Shown one piece after another: positions 1-6,851 of a stretch of DNA of 29,994 nt. The DNA is taken from positions 1-29,994 of IMG/VR virus record IMGVR_UViG_3300034107_001163, one strand, 5' to 3'. Both the position numbers and the translations under genes were made by a program. Origin of the DNA: a virus. The notes under the pieces are model-generated. The model saw only the letters and a list, made by a program, of their open reading frames with translations. It made no database searches and was not told the DNA's origin. Position 1 is the stretch's first letter, and each line of letters opens with the position of its first letter.

Positions 1-1
1 A

Positions 2-286
2 AATTTGCAATGTTCTAGAGACTCACTGATTAAAATTAATAAAAGTTTACAAATTGATGTCAATGTATTACAAGATTCTATTAATAAAAGAACAAAAATT
101 ATAAATGGTTTAAAAAATGATTTAATTAAATCCGATTTTAAACTAGATAAAGCAAACAAACAGGTTTATATTCTAGAAAAAGAAAAAAGAGATACCGATA
201 GAAAGATAGAAGATCTTTTAAAGAATCCAATTAGAAGAGTCGATGATGATTTAATTAATTCACTAAAAAATAAAGTTAGACAATGA
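2..286 (+). CDS. Coiled-coil protein, 5' end outside window
   Basis: Not recognised. The reading frame is open at the left edge of the window, so the true start lies upstream; a TTG at position 5 is the only start-like codon nearby. The visible 94 residues are highly charged (Lys, Asp, Asn) and almost free of Pro and Gly, which predicts a long helical coiled coil. A Cys lies near the edge (N-L-Q-C-S), which could be the lipid-modified Cys of a lipoprotein if a signal peptide lies upstream; this cannot be judged here. The stop codon overlaps the next start as ATGA, so the two genes are probably translationally coupled. Confidence 0.6.
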   Translation, partial: NLQCSRDSLIKINKSLQIDVNVLQDSINKRTKIINGLKNDLIKSDFKLDKANKQVYILEKEKRDTDRKIEDLLKNPIRRVDDDLINSLKNKVRQ

Positions 287-771
287 AGAATTTATTTTTT
301 TTACTTTTACTTTTCATATCATTAGTTTCATTTTCTCAGGAATATCCTAAAATAGAATTAAATAACAAAGGTGAAAAGGTTGTTGTTTTTACCCTTAAGC
401 AAGCACAGAAAATAGATAATGATTTAGAGATATATGAACTTTTAAAGGTTTCTAGAATTAAGTGTGATAGTCTTAATCTATCATATGTTAAAGTAATCGA
501 TGAGAAAAATAATCAGATAGTATTATTGAAGAGTATTAATTCTGAGACTGATAAGCAAGTTGTTGATAGGGATAAACAAATTAAACTTTTGGTTGAGCAA
601 ATTAAAAATCTACAAACGAATATAGATTTATGTGATAAACAAAAGGTAAATAATCAAGAGCAAATTGATGGTCTTAAAAAAGATCTTAGAGAAATGAAGT
701 GGAAATCAATTGGTGGTGGTTTCATTGGTGGTGTTGTATTAACACTTATAGCGGTACTAGTTACAAAATAA
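283..771 (+). CDS. Secreted coiled-coil protein with C-terminal membrane anchor (possible spanin-like)
   Basis: 162 aa. Residues 1-18 form a signal peptide (MKNLFFLLLLFISLVSFSQ), with a cleavage region typical of flavobacterial exported proteins. Residues about 55-135 are predicted coiled coil. Residues about 143-161 form a C-terminal membrane helix preceded by Gly residues. An export signal plus a C-terminal anchor and a central periplasmic coiled coil is the topology of unimolecular spanins, although there is no lipobox Cys. It overlaps the preceding coiled-coil gene by ATGA, as paired lysis genes often do. A lysis role is inference; it could also be another envelope protein. No holin or endolysin is visible next to it. 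Confidence 0.6.
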   Translation: MKNLFFLLLLFISLVSFSQEYPKIELNNKGEKVVVFTLKQAQKIDNDLEIYELLKVSRIKCDSLNLSYVKVIDEKNNQIVLLKSINSETDKQVVDRDKQIKLLVEQIKNLQTNIDLCDKQKVNNQEQIDGLKKDLREMKWKSIGGGFIGGVVLTLIAVLVTK

Positions 772-796
772 AGTGAAAAAAAATGATATTTTTTAC

Positions 797-812
797 TTAA
801 TATATAACTATA
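797..812 (+). promoter_or_regulatory. Late-promoter-like motif
   Basis: TTAATATATAACTATA lies 20 bases before the gene at 832. It matches the recurrent TTAATATATA-TCTAT element found before many genes here and resembles the T4 late -10 box TATAAATA. Upstream there is an A-run and T-run (777-797) that could form a weak hairpin. Confidence 0.5.
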
Positions 813-831
813 TAAAAAATTAAACTAAAAA

Positions 832-1425
832 ATGAAACATATTAGAACATTTGAATCTCATAGAACAGTTAAAGCGAATTTAAAAGCGATAAACCCTTCA
901 ATTTTTGAAGAAGCAATTAAAGAATCTGTTATAAGCGTAGGGGATATTTATAAAGTTAGATCTATGGTTGATATTCCACAATCATTGATAAATTCTTATG
1001 TTAAGAAAGTTAAAGATACAACTGGTAAAAATTTGCGTCAGTTCTTTGGTGATGTTGAAATCGCAGAAGAATTAGTAAAACATATCACTACATCTGGATT
1101 AGATATTGATAAAATTGATGGATCTGCTTTAATGGGTGGCGCACAAGGTCAAGTACAAACAACTGCTCAAACAACAACAGAGCAACCACAAGTTCAAGTT
1201 GATACACAAGCAGAAACTCAACCTGCTGCACAAGAAGCACCAGTAGCACAAGAAGCCCCTGCACAGGAAGAAGTACCTGCTCAAGCACAAGAAACCGTAG
1301 CACAACCAAGTGCTCAGTTTGAAGAACCTGCTCAAGCACAAGAAGGTCAAGCTCCTGCTCAAGAAGAAGAGGAAGAGGAAGAAGAAAAGAAAGAAGGTGA
1401 GGAAGAAGAAGAATTACCTTTATAA
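832..1425 (+). CDS. Tagged protein with Gln/Ala-rich and poly-Glu tail
   Basis: 197 aa, not recognised. It starts MKHIRTFESH, one of at least seven N-termini in this window that look like T4 capsid-targeting peptides. Residues about 12-100 appear globular and helical. From about residue 101 the chain is low complexity: Q/A/P/E repeats (PAQAQE, QEAP) ending in a run of eight Glu and then a Glu/Lys/Gly mixture. The tail is strongly acidic, like T4 prohead core or internal proteins. It resembles the APAQ-rich tail of the portal protein at 13737. A role as an internal head or core protein is plausible but unproven. Long open frames on the opposite strand come from the biased repeats. Confidence 0.75.
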   Translation: MKHIRTFESHRTVKANLKAINPSIFEEAIKESVISVGDIYKVRSMVDIPQSLINSYVKKVKDTTGKNLRQFFGDVEIAEELVKHITTSGLDIDKIDGSALMGGAQGQVQTTAQTTTEQPQVQVDTQAETQPAAQEAPVAQEAPAQEEVPAQAQETVAQPSAQFEEPAQAQEGQAPAQEEEEEEEEKKEGEEEEELPL

Positions 1426-1452
1426 GATACTAGTAAACTAGAAATTAAAAAG

Positions 1453-1480
1453 AACTTATCAAGAAATTGATGAGTTTTTT
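1453..1480 (+). terminator. Rho-independent terminator
   Basis: The hairpin AACTTATCA / TGATGAGTT (one G-U pair) with a 6-base loop is followed by a T-run. It ends the transcript of the gene at 832, and the next late promoter starts within a few bases. Confidence 0.6.
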
Positions 1481-1482
1481 TA

Positions 1483-1497
1483 TTTAATATATAATCT
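1483..1497 (+). promoter_or_regulatory. Late-promoter-like motif touching the start codon
   Basis: TTTAATATATAATCT is followed directly by ATG at 1498. If transcription begins about 6 bases after the TATATA box, as for T4 late promoters, the message would begin at the start codon. Confidence 0.5.
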
Positions 1498-1971
1498 ATG
1501 AAACATTTAAAATTATTTGAGAACTTTGATAATGAAAGTGAAGTTGAGAAAATATGGGGAATAGATCCATATGAATTACTAGATCTTTGTTTGTCTTGTA
1601 TTGATGAATTATTTCTAAATGCAAGTGTAAGATTGGACTTTGGTTTAGTTACTTATAAAACACAGACACGTTGGAAAGCACCTTCTTGGGAACAAGCGAA
1701 TTGGAATTCGATTTATACACTAAAGTCTGGTAATCTAACTAAATATGTTGATGTTGATGTTGATAGTTTACTTAATTCTAAAAATAGCAAAGCGTTTGAA
1801 ATTGTTTTATATAATTTAGGAGCGACTGATGAAGATGATAAAAAAGTTGAAGATTTTAATAAATTAATTGCAGATAGATTGAAATCTTATGGTGTTGATT
1901 TTGTAATTACTGATTCTGATTATTCTTCAACAGATACCTCTTTTTTAACAATATATTTAAATAATATATAG
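1498..1971 (+). CDS. Tagged hypothetical protein
   Basis: 157 aa, not recognised. The N-terminus MKHLKLFENF matches the capsid-targeting-like tag shared by several genes here, which fixes the start even though there is no leader or ribosome binding site. The rest is acidic with mixed alpha/beta character and a Trp-containing stretch around residues 55-75 (TRWKAPSWEQANWN). Only three bases separate it from the next tagged gene at 1975, so the two are probably co-transcribed from the promoter at 1483. Confidence 0.75.
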   Translation: MKHLKLFENFDNESEVEKIWGIDPYELLDLCLSCIDELFLNASVRLDFGLVTYKTQTRWKAPSWEQANWNSIYTLKSGNLTKYVDVDVDSLLNSKNSKAFEIVLYNLGATDEDDKKVEDFNKLIADRLKSYGVDFVITDSDYSSTDTSFLTIYLNNI

Positions 1972-1974
1972 AAT

Positions 1975-2610
1975 ATGAGATATATAAAAACTTTTGAAAA
2001 TCACAATAAGAATAATGACATTCTTATAATCGTAGATGTGCAAAGATCATTTAAAAAGTTTTTCACTGAAATGTATATTCATGAATTAAAAAAGTATTGT
2101 AAGAACTTCAGTAGAGTTTATCAAATATGGGATAACCATCATCTAGGTAAGAATGTTGATAAAGATTACTTATATGATGAGAATCCTGATATACCAATAC
2201 ACGATGATTTATATCATTTTCCAAACCAAACAGATTTGATAGAGAAGAGATATAATTATGATGTTGATTCTGACTTCTATAAAAAGGTTCTAGATGAAGA
2301 TACTTATAAAGAAGTTAGTGATAAAGAAGATAAGAAAGAATTGAAACGAGGTGACTTCTTTAATACAAAAGAAGGAACTATAATAGTTTTTATAGACAAT
2401 CGACATCGTTGGTTTCACTGTCCTAAAAAGTTATATGATCTATTTATTGAAATTACAGAAGCACAAGTAAATGATGTAGAAGTAACTATAGTTGGTGGTG
2501 CTGATTCTGAATGTCTTCTAGACGTTGAAGTTGCAGCTAAATCAATGGGTGTTAAATTCAAAAGAAATGATGGATATATCTATTCTGCATCATATTGTCC
2601 TATAAAATAA
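1975..2610 (+). CDS. Isochorismatase/nicotinamidase-fold hydrolase with capsid-tag-like N-terminus
   Basis: 211 aa. After a short tag (MRYIKTFENH) comes the first strand of a cysteine-hydrolase fold, ILIIVDVQRSF, with the likely catalytic Asp at residue 21. Near the end, VTIVGGADSECLLDVEVAA carries the candidate nucleophile Cys180, in the position and context of the GxxxxxC motif of isochorismatase-like hydrolases. Residues around 53 (WDNHH) resemble the metal- or substrate-binding region. Family members hydrolyse nicotinamide, isochorismate, N-carbamoyl compounds and others, so the substrate cannot be named. The catalytic Lys is not obvious. A role after injection into the host is inferred from the tag only. 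Confidence 0.7.
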   Translation: MRYIKTFENHNKNNDILIIVDVQRSFKKFFTEMYIHELKKYCKNFSRVYQIWDNHHLGKNVDKDYLYDENPDIPIHDDLYHFPNQTDLIEKRYNYDVDSDFYKKVLDEDTYKEVSDKEDKKELKRGDFFNTKEGTIIVFIDNRHRWFHCPKKLYDLFIEITEAQVNDVEVTIVGGADSECLLDVEVAAKSMGVKFKRNDGYIYSASYCPIK

Positions 2611-2619
2611 TAATTAATT

Positions 2620-2826
2620 ATGCCAGCAAAATCTAAACAACAAGCAAAATACATTTGGGCTATGCGAAATAAATATAAGTCCAAAAAGAAAGCACCTAAG
2701 AATATGAAATGGGTTTTTAATAAAGAATGGACTGATGATATTAGTTTTAAGGATTTACCTAAAAAGATAAAAGAGAAACATATACACGATTTTATTTCGT
2801 TTATAAATGAGAATTATTTACTTTAA
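2620..2826 (+). CDS. Small basic phage protein, MPAKSK family
   Basis: 68 aa and very basic. It starts MPAKSKQQAKYIWAMRNKYK, the opening typical of a small conserved family found in many phages (often annotated as hypothetical, close to DUF3008-type proteins). The C-terminus (KHIHDFISFINENYLL) resembles the N-terminal tags of other proteins here, including an I-N-E site like the predicted capsid cleavage site. Its end overlaps that of the gp25 gene on the other strand by sharing the palindrome TTAA. Function unknown. Confidence 0.7.
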   Translation: MPAKSKQQAKYIWAMRNKYKSKKKAPKNMKWVFNKEWTDDISFKDLPKKIKEKHIHDFISFINENYLL

Positions 2827-3197
2827 CCTACAACAGTGTAAACTTCATAGTCTCTTATATTTAAGAGTATCTCCATATAATCTTGATATCTTTCAGGATC
2901 TTCAAAAAAGGAAACGGTTAATGTGTAATTTGTGCCAGACAACTCACTTATATATTTTTCTATTTGAGTATTTATCATACCCTCTATTGCTTCTGCTGAT
3001 AATTTAGTTTCAAATAGTAGTTCTTCTAAATTTGCTCCAAAGTCCAAGTCAGCAAATACCTCACCTTTGTTAGTGAATAGTATCATTTCATATTTTTGTA
3101 TTATTACTCTAATAACATCATCTTCTATTACACCCGGATCTCTAAATCTTGGGTGACCAGGATAACCAATATAAAAGTCTGTAAAATTAAAATTCAT
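2823..3197 (-). CDS. 25: Baseplate wedge protein, gp25 family
   Basis: 124 aa, close to the 132 aa of T4 gp25. The core motif at residues about 33-63 (IIQKYEMILFTNKGEV, then FADLDFGANLEELLFE) is the GPW/gp25 signature: hydrophobic strand, T-x-x-G-E, then FG-x-x-L-x-x-LLFE. The protein joins the baseplate wedge to the tail sheath. A late-type promoter motif lies upstream on the minus strand at 3224-3240. It is convergent with the small gene ending at 2826. Confidence 0.85.
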   Translation of the reverse strand: MNFNFTDFYIGYPGHPRFRDPGVIEDDVIRVIIQKYEMILFTNKGEVFADLDFGANLEELLFETKLSAEAIEGMINTQIEKYISELSGTNYTLTVSFFEDPERYQDYMEILLNIRDYEVYTVVG

Positions 3198-3223
3198 AAT
3201 TTTTATAATCTCTTTTTATATAC

Positions 3224-3240
3224 ATAAAGTATATATAAAA
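3224..3240 (-). promoter_or_regulatory. Late-promoter-like motif for gp25
   Basis: On the minus strand the sequence reads TTTTATATATACTTTAT, matching the plus-strand motif before the capsid genes. It starts just after the terminator of the gp44 gene. Confidence 0.5.
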
Positions 3241-3266
3241 AAAGAGAACCTTTTTAGTTCTCTTTT
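3235..3266 (-). terminator. Terminator of the clamp loader gene
   Basis: Minus strand: AAAAGAGAAC, 7-base loop, GTTCTCTTTT, then more T. The gp44 stop codon (3256-3254) lies in the loop, so the gene and its terminator overlap. Confidence 0.8.
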
Positions 3267-4222
3267 AATATATCTATAAATTTACCTATAACGGTCATTC
3301 CTAAAACAAGTGGATCTGTATTAGTTTCTAACTTACTTGAATAATCCGAAATAACAAAATTGCATTCAAATAACTTGTCAATACTTTTTTTATTTTCTAA
3401 TGACCAATCTACAAAAGGTCTTCCTAGTAGTTGTAACATATCTGATACTTTATCAGGTCCAAAATTACCCATAATAAAATGATACGTTGTTTCATAATCG
3501 CTATTTTTGTATAACATATTATACAAATCTAGTTTTACTTTATTAGATACATTGCTAGAACCGGTGTTGGTATCACCGGTTTCTAAAAAGTCTTGGACTT
3601 CTACTAATATGTTTCTAAAATCTGGAAACTTTTTATTTATAAGTGAAACTAGATTTTCTTTCTCTATTTCCTTACCTTCTTTTGGTAAAACAAGATTTTG
3701 AATTCTTTTAAATATTTCTATCTTTAAGAACTTTTCTTCTTCTAGATCTCTGCAGTCAAAATTAATAAGTTTTATTCTAGATTTTAAACCACCTCGTATC
3801 TTATCTATATGATTCGTTGATAAGATAAAACGAACACCTTTATTATTATACTTTTCGATAAATGCTTTGAATGCATCTTGGTACTGAGCAGAAACACGTT
3901 CAAACTCATCTAAGAATACATATTTTATATCAGATTCAACCTCAAACATTGGTTGAGTTTTACAGAATCTTGATATTTCTTCTCTTAGATAATCGACTGA
4001 TGTTTCTTCTGAGCAATTTACCTCTAAGTATGCGGTTTTTTTAGAGTGTCTACCTATTAATATTCTTGCTAAACTTGTCTTACCCGTTCCGTAGTGTCCG
4101 TGAAATATATAATGTTGGTTGACACCATTTTCAAATTGTTTTCTAATCCTAGGTAATAAGATTATATCTTCGAATGTTTTGGGTCTCCATTTTTCCCAGA
4201 GTAATAAATTTTTTACTGACAT
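3254..4222 (-). CDS. 44: Sliding clamp loader large subunit, gp44-like AAA+ ATPase
   Basis: 322 aa, the length of T4 gp44 (319 aa). It opens LLWEKWRPKTFEDIIL, the typical clamp-loader start. Walker A is GHYGTGKTS (residues 42-50), Walker B is VFLDEFE (102-108), sensor 1 is ILSTNH, and the arginine-finger motif is present as KSRI rather than SRC. It loads the ring-shaped clamp onto DNA for replication; in T4 the clamp also activates late transcription with gp55, a homologue of which is present here. Its upstream region lacks the TATATATA late motif, which fits earlier expression. No small subunit (gp62) is seen next to it. Confidence 0.9.
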   Translation of the reverse strand: MSVKNLLLWEKWRPKTFEDIILLPRIRKQFENGVNQHYIFHGHYGTGKTSLARILIGRHSKKTAYLEVNCSEETSVDYLREEISRFCKTQPMFEVESDIKYVFLDEFERVSAQYQDAFKAFIEKYNNKGVRFILSTNHIDKIRGGLKSRIKLINFDCRDLEEEKFLKIEIFKRIQNLVLPKEGKEIEKENLVSLINKKFPDFRNILVEVQDFLETGDTNTGSSNVSNKVKLDLYNMLYKNSDYETTYHFIMGNFGPDKVSDMLQLLGRPFVDWSLENKKSIDKLFECNFVISDYSSKLETNTDPLVLGMTVIGKFIDILKEN

Positions 4223-4268
4223 ATTATATTTTTATACATGATATATGATAGAATAGAAAGAAAGTTTA

Positions 4269-4284
4269 TTTAATATATACCGAT
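4269..4284 (+). promoter_or_regulatory. Late-promoter-like motif touching the start codon
   Basis: TTTAATATATACCGAT ends immediately before ATG at 4285. It would drive the endonuclease fragment and the downstream gp15 gene. Confidence 0.5.
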
Positions 4285-4494
4285 ATGGGTAAAGAATTAA
4301 CAACTGATATTTTCATAAAAAGATGCGTTGATAAACATGGTGATTTATATGACTATAGCCTAGTAGACTATAAAAAAATGAAAGAAAAGGTTGATATTAG
4401 ATGTGTGAAACATGATATTAAGTTTAAGCAGCTTGTAAGAATTCCATACTATGAATATAAGAACATTCGCAAAATATTAGAAAATGAGATATGA
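4285..4494 (+). CDS. DUF723-like homing endonuclease fragment
   Basis: 69 aa. The pattern FIKRCVDKHGDLYDYSLVDY followed by KVDIRCVKHDIKF matches the DUF723 repeat found in phage homing endonucleases and related DNA-binding proteins (HGxxYDYS...V.Y, I.C..H). Only one such domain is present and no nuclease domain, so it is a remnant or a stand-alone DNA-binding module. Its stop overlaps the gp15 start as ATGA, and it occupies the leader of the gp15 gene, so it may now serve mainly to couple translation. Confidence 0.65.
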   Translation: MGKELTTDIFIKRCVDKHGDLYDYSLVDYKKMKEKVDIRCVKHDIKFKQLVRIPYYEYKNIRKILENEI

Positions 4495-5408
4495 TAGGTG
4501 AAAAATACAACTTTGAAGATGTCTTCTTTCGTGATCTAACCGTATGTGTTTTAGACACACTTGAAAATCAAATAAAATGGACAAATAGATTCAGCAGTGG
4601 TGATCGATTTGTAAAAGTTCCAATTTATTACTCAATGACAGGAGATGAGAGATTCTTATTAGATTCCTTCTCAGATGATATAGTATCTGAGAATAGATTT
4701 GTTGAGTTAAATACTGATATTATACCAAGAGGTCATTTAACAATGACTGGTTTTAATATAAAATCAGATGAATTTGCTAATCCAAATGTTTGGCTTAGAA
4801 TGGTTGTTGAGAATGAAGCAGAGATAAGAAAGATACTTACAAAAGTTAGATGTGTTCCTATTTCAGTTACGTATGATTTAACTATATTATTATCCAGTGA
4901 ATTAGATTCATTTAAGTGTAGTCAAGCAATAATGGACACAATGTGGCTTTATAAGTTTATGTATTTTGAACATAATTTTATGAACATAGATGCTGTTATA
5001 CTTATGCCAGATACTAGTCAGGTTGAGATGAGTAGAGAAAAGAATTTAACGAGTGATAATAGTATAAAATTAAAATGTTCATTTACCGTAGATACTTATT
5101 ATCCGGCATTTAGACCAGATAGAGTTAATGGTGTTGGATATCCAGTGGATTATGGGTCAGGTATGAAAGATCTAAATGGGTATTCATTCAAAGGATCCGT
5201 ATCTGATTTTTTTGCACAACCTGATAATGCTAGTTGGAATAATGGCCCTTGGGTTGATAATAGTGTTTATGGTGCAACAGGTAGTTTCTTTAATCAAAAT
5301 GATGTTAATGGATCACTAGCAAATGCTGACTATGCTATGGTCATACCAAAAAGATCTAGATGGTTTGAAGATATACTTAGGTCAAGAGAAAGAAACTCTG
5401 GTAAATAA
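4491..5408 (+). CDS. 15: Tail sheath stabilisation/completion protein, gp15-like
   Basis: 305 aa (T4 gp15 is 272). Residues about 25-45 (NQIKWTNRFSSGDRFVKVPI) match the T4 region with S-G-D-K-F-I-R-V-P-I. Residues about 120-135 (PISVTYDLTIL) match T4 PIKMIYELSI, and the following region has the same layout (I-M-D-T-M-W, then the F-T-V-D-T-Y-Y-P block). gp15 caps the contractile sheath and joins the tail to the head. The C-terminal 90 residues are Gly/Asn/Asp-rich, as in T4. The similarity was judged by eye, so a profile search should confirm it. Confidence 0.75.
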   Translation: MIGEKYNFEDVFFRDLTVCVLDTLENQIKWTNRFSSGDRFVKVPIYYSMTGDERFLLDSFSDDIVSENRFVELNTDIIPRGHLTMTGFNIKSDEFANPNVWLRMVVENEAEIRKILTKVRCVPISVTYDLTILLSSELDSFKCSQAIMDTMWLYKFMYFEHNFMNIDAVILMPDTSQVEMSREKNLTSDNSIKLKCSFTVDTYYPAFRPDRVNGVGYPVDYGSGMKDLNGYSFKGSVSDFFAQPDNASWNNGPWVDNSVYGATGSFFNQNDVNGSLANADYAMVIPKRSRWFEDILRSRERNSGK

Positions 5409-5432
5409 ATGGAAAAAAATGACTTTTTGTTG

Positions 5433-5448
5433 TTAATATATACTCTAT
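5433..5448 (+). promoter_or_regulatory. Late-promoter-like motif
   Basis: TTAATATATACTCTAT, one of the best copies of the recurrent motif, lies 25 bases before ATG 5473. The preceding segment (GAAAAAAATGACTTTTTG) resembles that before the promoter at 797. Confidence 0.55.
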
Positions 5449-5472
5449 AAATAAAAAAAAATACTTTAAAAT

Positions 5473-6756
5473 ATGAAGAATCTTAAACTTGAATTGTTTA
5501 ACTTTAAAAAGAATCTGTCTCTTGACCAAGAAGAGGTTTCGGTAATAGTTGAAGGACACATGAATGCTTGTAATCAAGCATCTGAAAAAGCTATTATACT
5601 TTCGTTAAATGAAAGACTTAAAGCATATACTTATGATAAAGAAGTTAGATCTCTATTAGAGAATCTTAATGATGATATGAGAAACAATGAGTTATTATAC
5701 GAATTGAAAAACTTATACAATGTATTGAACACTAAAAATGGTGGTGAATTATATAGACAACCAATTAATGTTCTTTTACAAACAATTAACTTGGAAACGG
5801 ACCAAGATAGAATGTCTAAAGTTCTTAATGAATTAGCAGTTTATGACTGGGTTCCAGAAATCAAGTTATTTGTACATAACTTAACTAAATCACCAGAGCA
5901 AAGAACAAATTTGTTAAGCGGTGGTAAAGGTGAGTCTATTTTTACAATTGTTGAACAAGTGGAAGAAGGTCATATTGCACTTGTACAAGATTCTTGGTTT
6001 ATTTTAAGTGAAAATTTAATTGAAAAAACATTATTGGAAAATCACGTTAAAGATGCGGAAGATTTAAAATCTATGAGAATGCTTGAAACTGCAATGAAAT
6101 ATGCTTCTATCACAGAAGATAGAGTTAATTTCAGAGTTTCTGAATACTTAACAATTGGTTTAGGTGTTGGTAAAAAAGCAGGTATCTATATCAATGACGA
6201 TGAGATGAACGAAGAAACTACGTTAGAAAGTTTATTCAACTCACCAATCGTTCCAATCGTGAATAAAAACTTTTATCCAATTTTATTAGAAGTTAATAAA
6301 AACTTAGATAAATTTGTAGAATTAGATGTTGTTAAAAGAGTTAACAACTTAATCAATCCTTATTTAGAATGTTTCGCATTCAATTATAAAAACGCAACTT
6401 ACTTATACAGATGTGATGAAAGATATGGTAATTCATTCTTTAAATACGAATCTGCACTCGAGTTAGTAAATGAAGTTAGAAATGAGTTGAATTATGACTT
6501 AACTTATTTCTTTGAAAATAGATTAAGTAAAGAAATGGTAGTTAAAAGAAAATTAGAAGATAAAGAAAGAGAAATCACACTTAAATTAGAAGATGTAAAT
6601 TTCAATATTGAAAAATTAAATGGCTCTATTAAAATGATCGGTGAATCAGAAGTATTAACAACGGCACTTAAAAATTTAGAAAAAAGAAAATCAGTTCTTG
6701 ACTCAGAATTAAACGGAGTAAAAGAGTTACAATATAACGAAAGAGTTAAATTATAA
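5473..6756 (+). CDS. Hypothetical 427-aa protein with C-terminal coiled coil, probably late
   Basis: Not recognised. It has its own strong late-promoter-like motif and terminator, so it is a single-gene unit, as are the portal and capsid genes. Most of the sequence is predicted helical with hydrophobic patches and no obvious catalytic motif. Residues about 355-427 form a Lys/Glu-rich coiled coil (KEREITLKLEDVNFNIEKLN). The abundance of AAC, TTA and GAA codons resembles the capsid gene more than the small accessory genes, suggesting high expression. A structural or internal virion role is likely but not shown. The start MKNLKLELFNF faintly resembles the tag family. Confidence 0.75.
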   Translation: MKNLKLELFNFKKNLSLDQEEVSVIVEGHMNACNQASEKAIILSLNERLKAYTYDKEVRSLLENLNDDMRNNELLYELKNLYNVLNTKNGGELYRQPINVLLQTINLETDQDRMSKVLNELAVYDWVPEIKLFVHNLTKSPEQRTNLLSGGKGESIFTIVEQVEEGHIALVQDSWFILSENLIEKTLLENHVKDAEDLKSMRMLETAMKYASITEDRVNFRVSEYLTIGLGVGKKAGIYINDDEMNEETTLESLFNSPIVPIVNKNFYPILLEVNKNLDKFVELDVVKRVNNLINPYLECFAFNYKNATYLYRCDERYGNSFFKYESALELVNEVRNELNYDLTYFFENRLSKEMVVKRKLEDKEREITLKLEDVNFNIEKLNGSIKMIGESEVLTTALKNLEKRKSVLDSELNGVKELQYNERVKL

Positions 6757-6773
6757 GTAATACAATTAAATTT

Positions 6774-6808
6774 AAAAAGTCACCTAATAAATTAGGTGAC
6801 TTTTTTTT
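6774..6808 (+). terminator. Rho-independent terminator
   Basis: AAAAAGTCACCTAAT / ATTAGGTGACTTTTT is a perfect inverted repeat with a 2-base centre, followed by more T. It is A-flanked and may work in both directions. Confidence 0.9.
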
Positions 6809-6851
6809 ATTTATCTTTAAAACGAATAGCCACATAATTTGTATATATAGT

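Noticed and set aside
1088-1362. Long minus-strand frames opposite the Q/A/E-rich tail
   Set aside because: They are Leu/Val/Cys-rich mirror images of the low-complexity repeats, with no start context or promoter.
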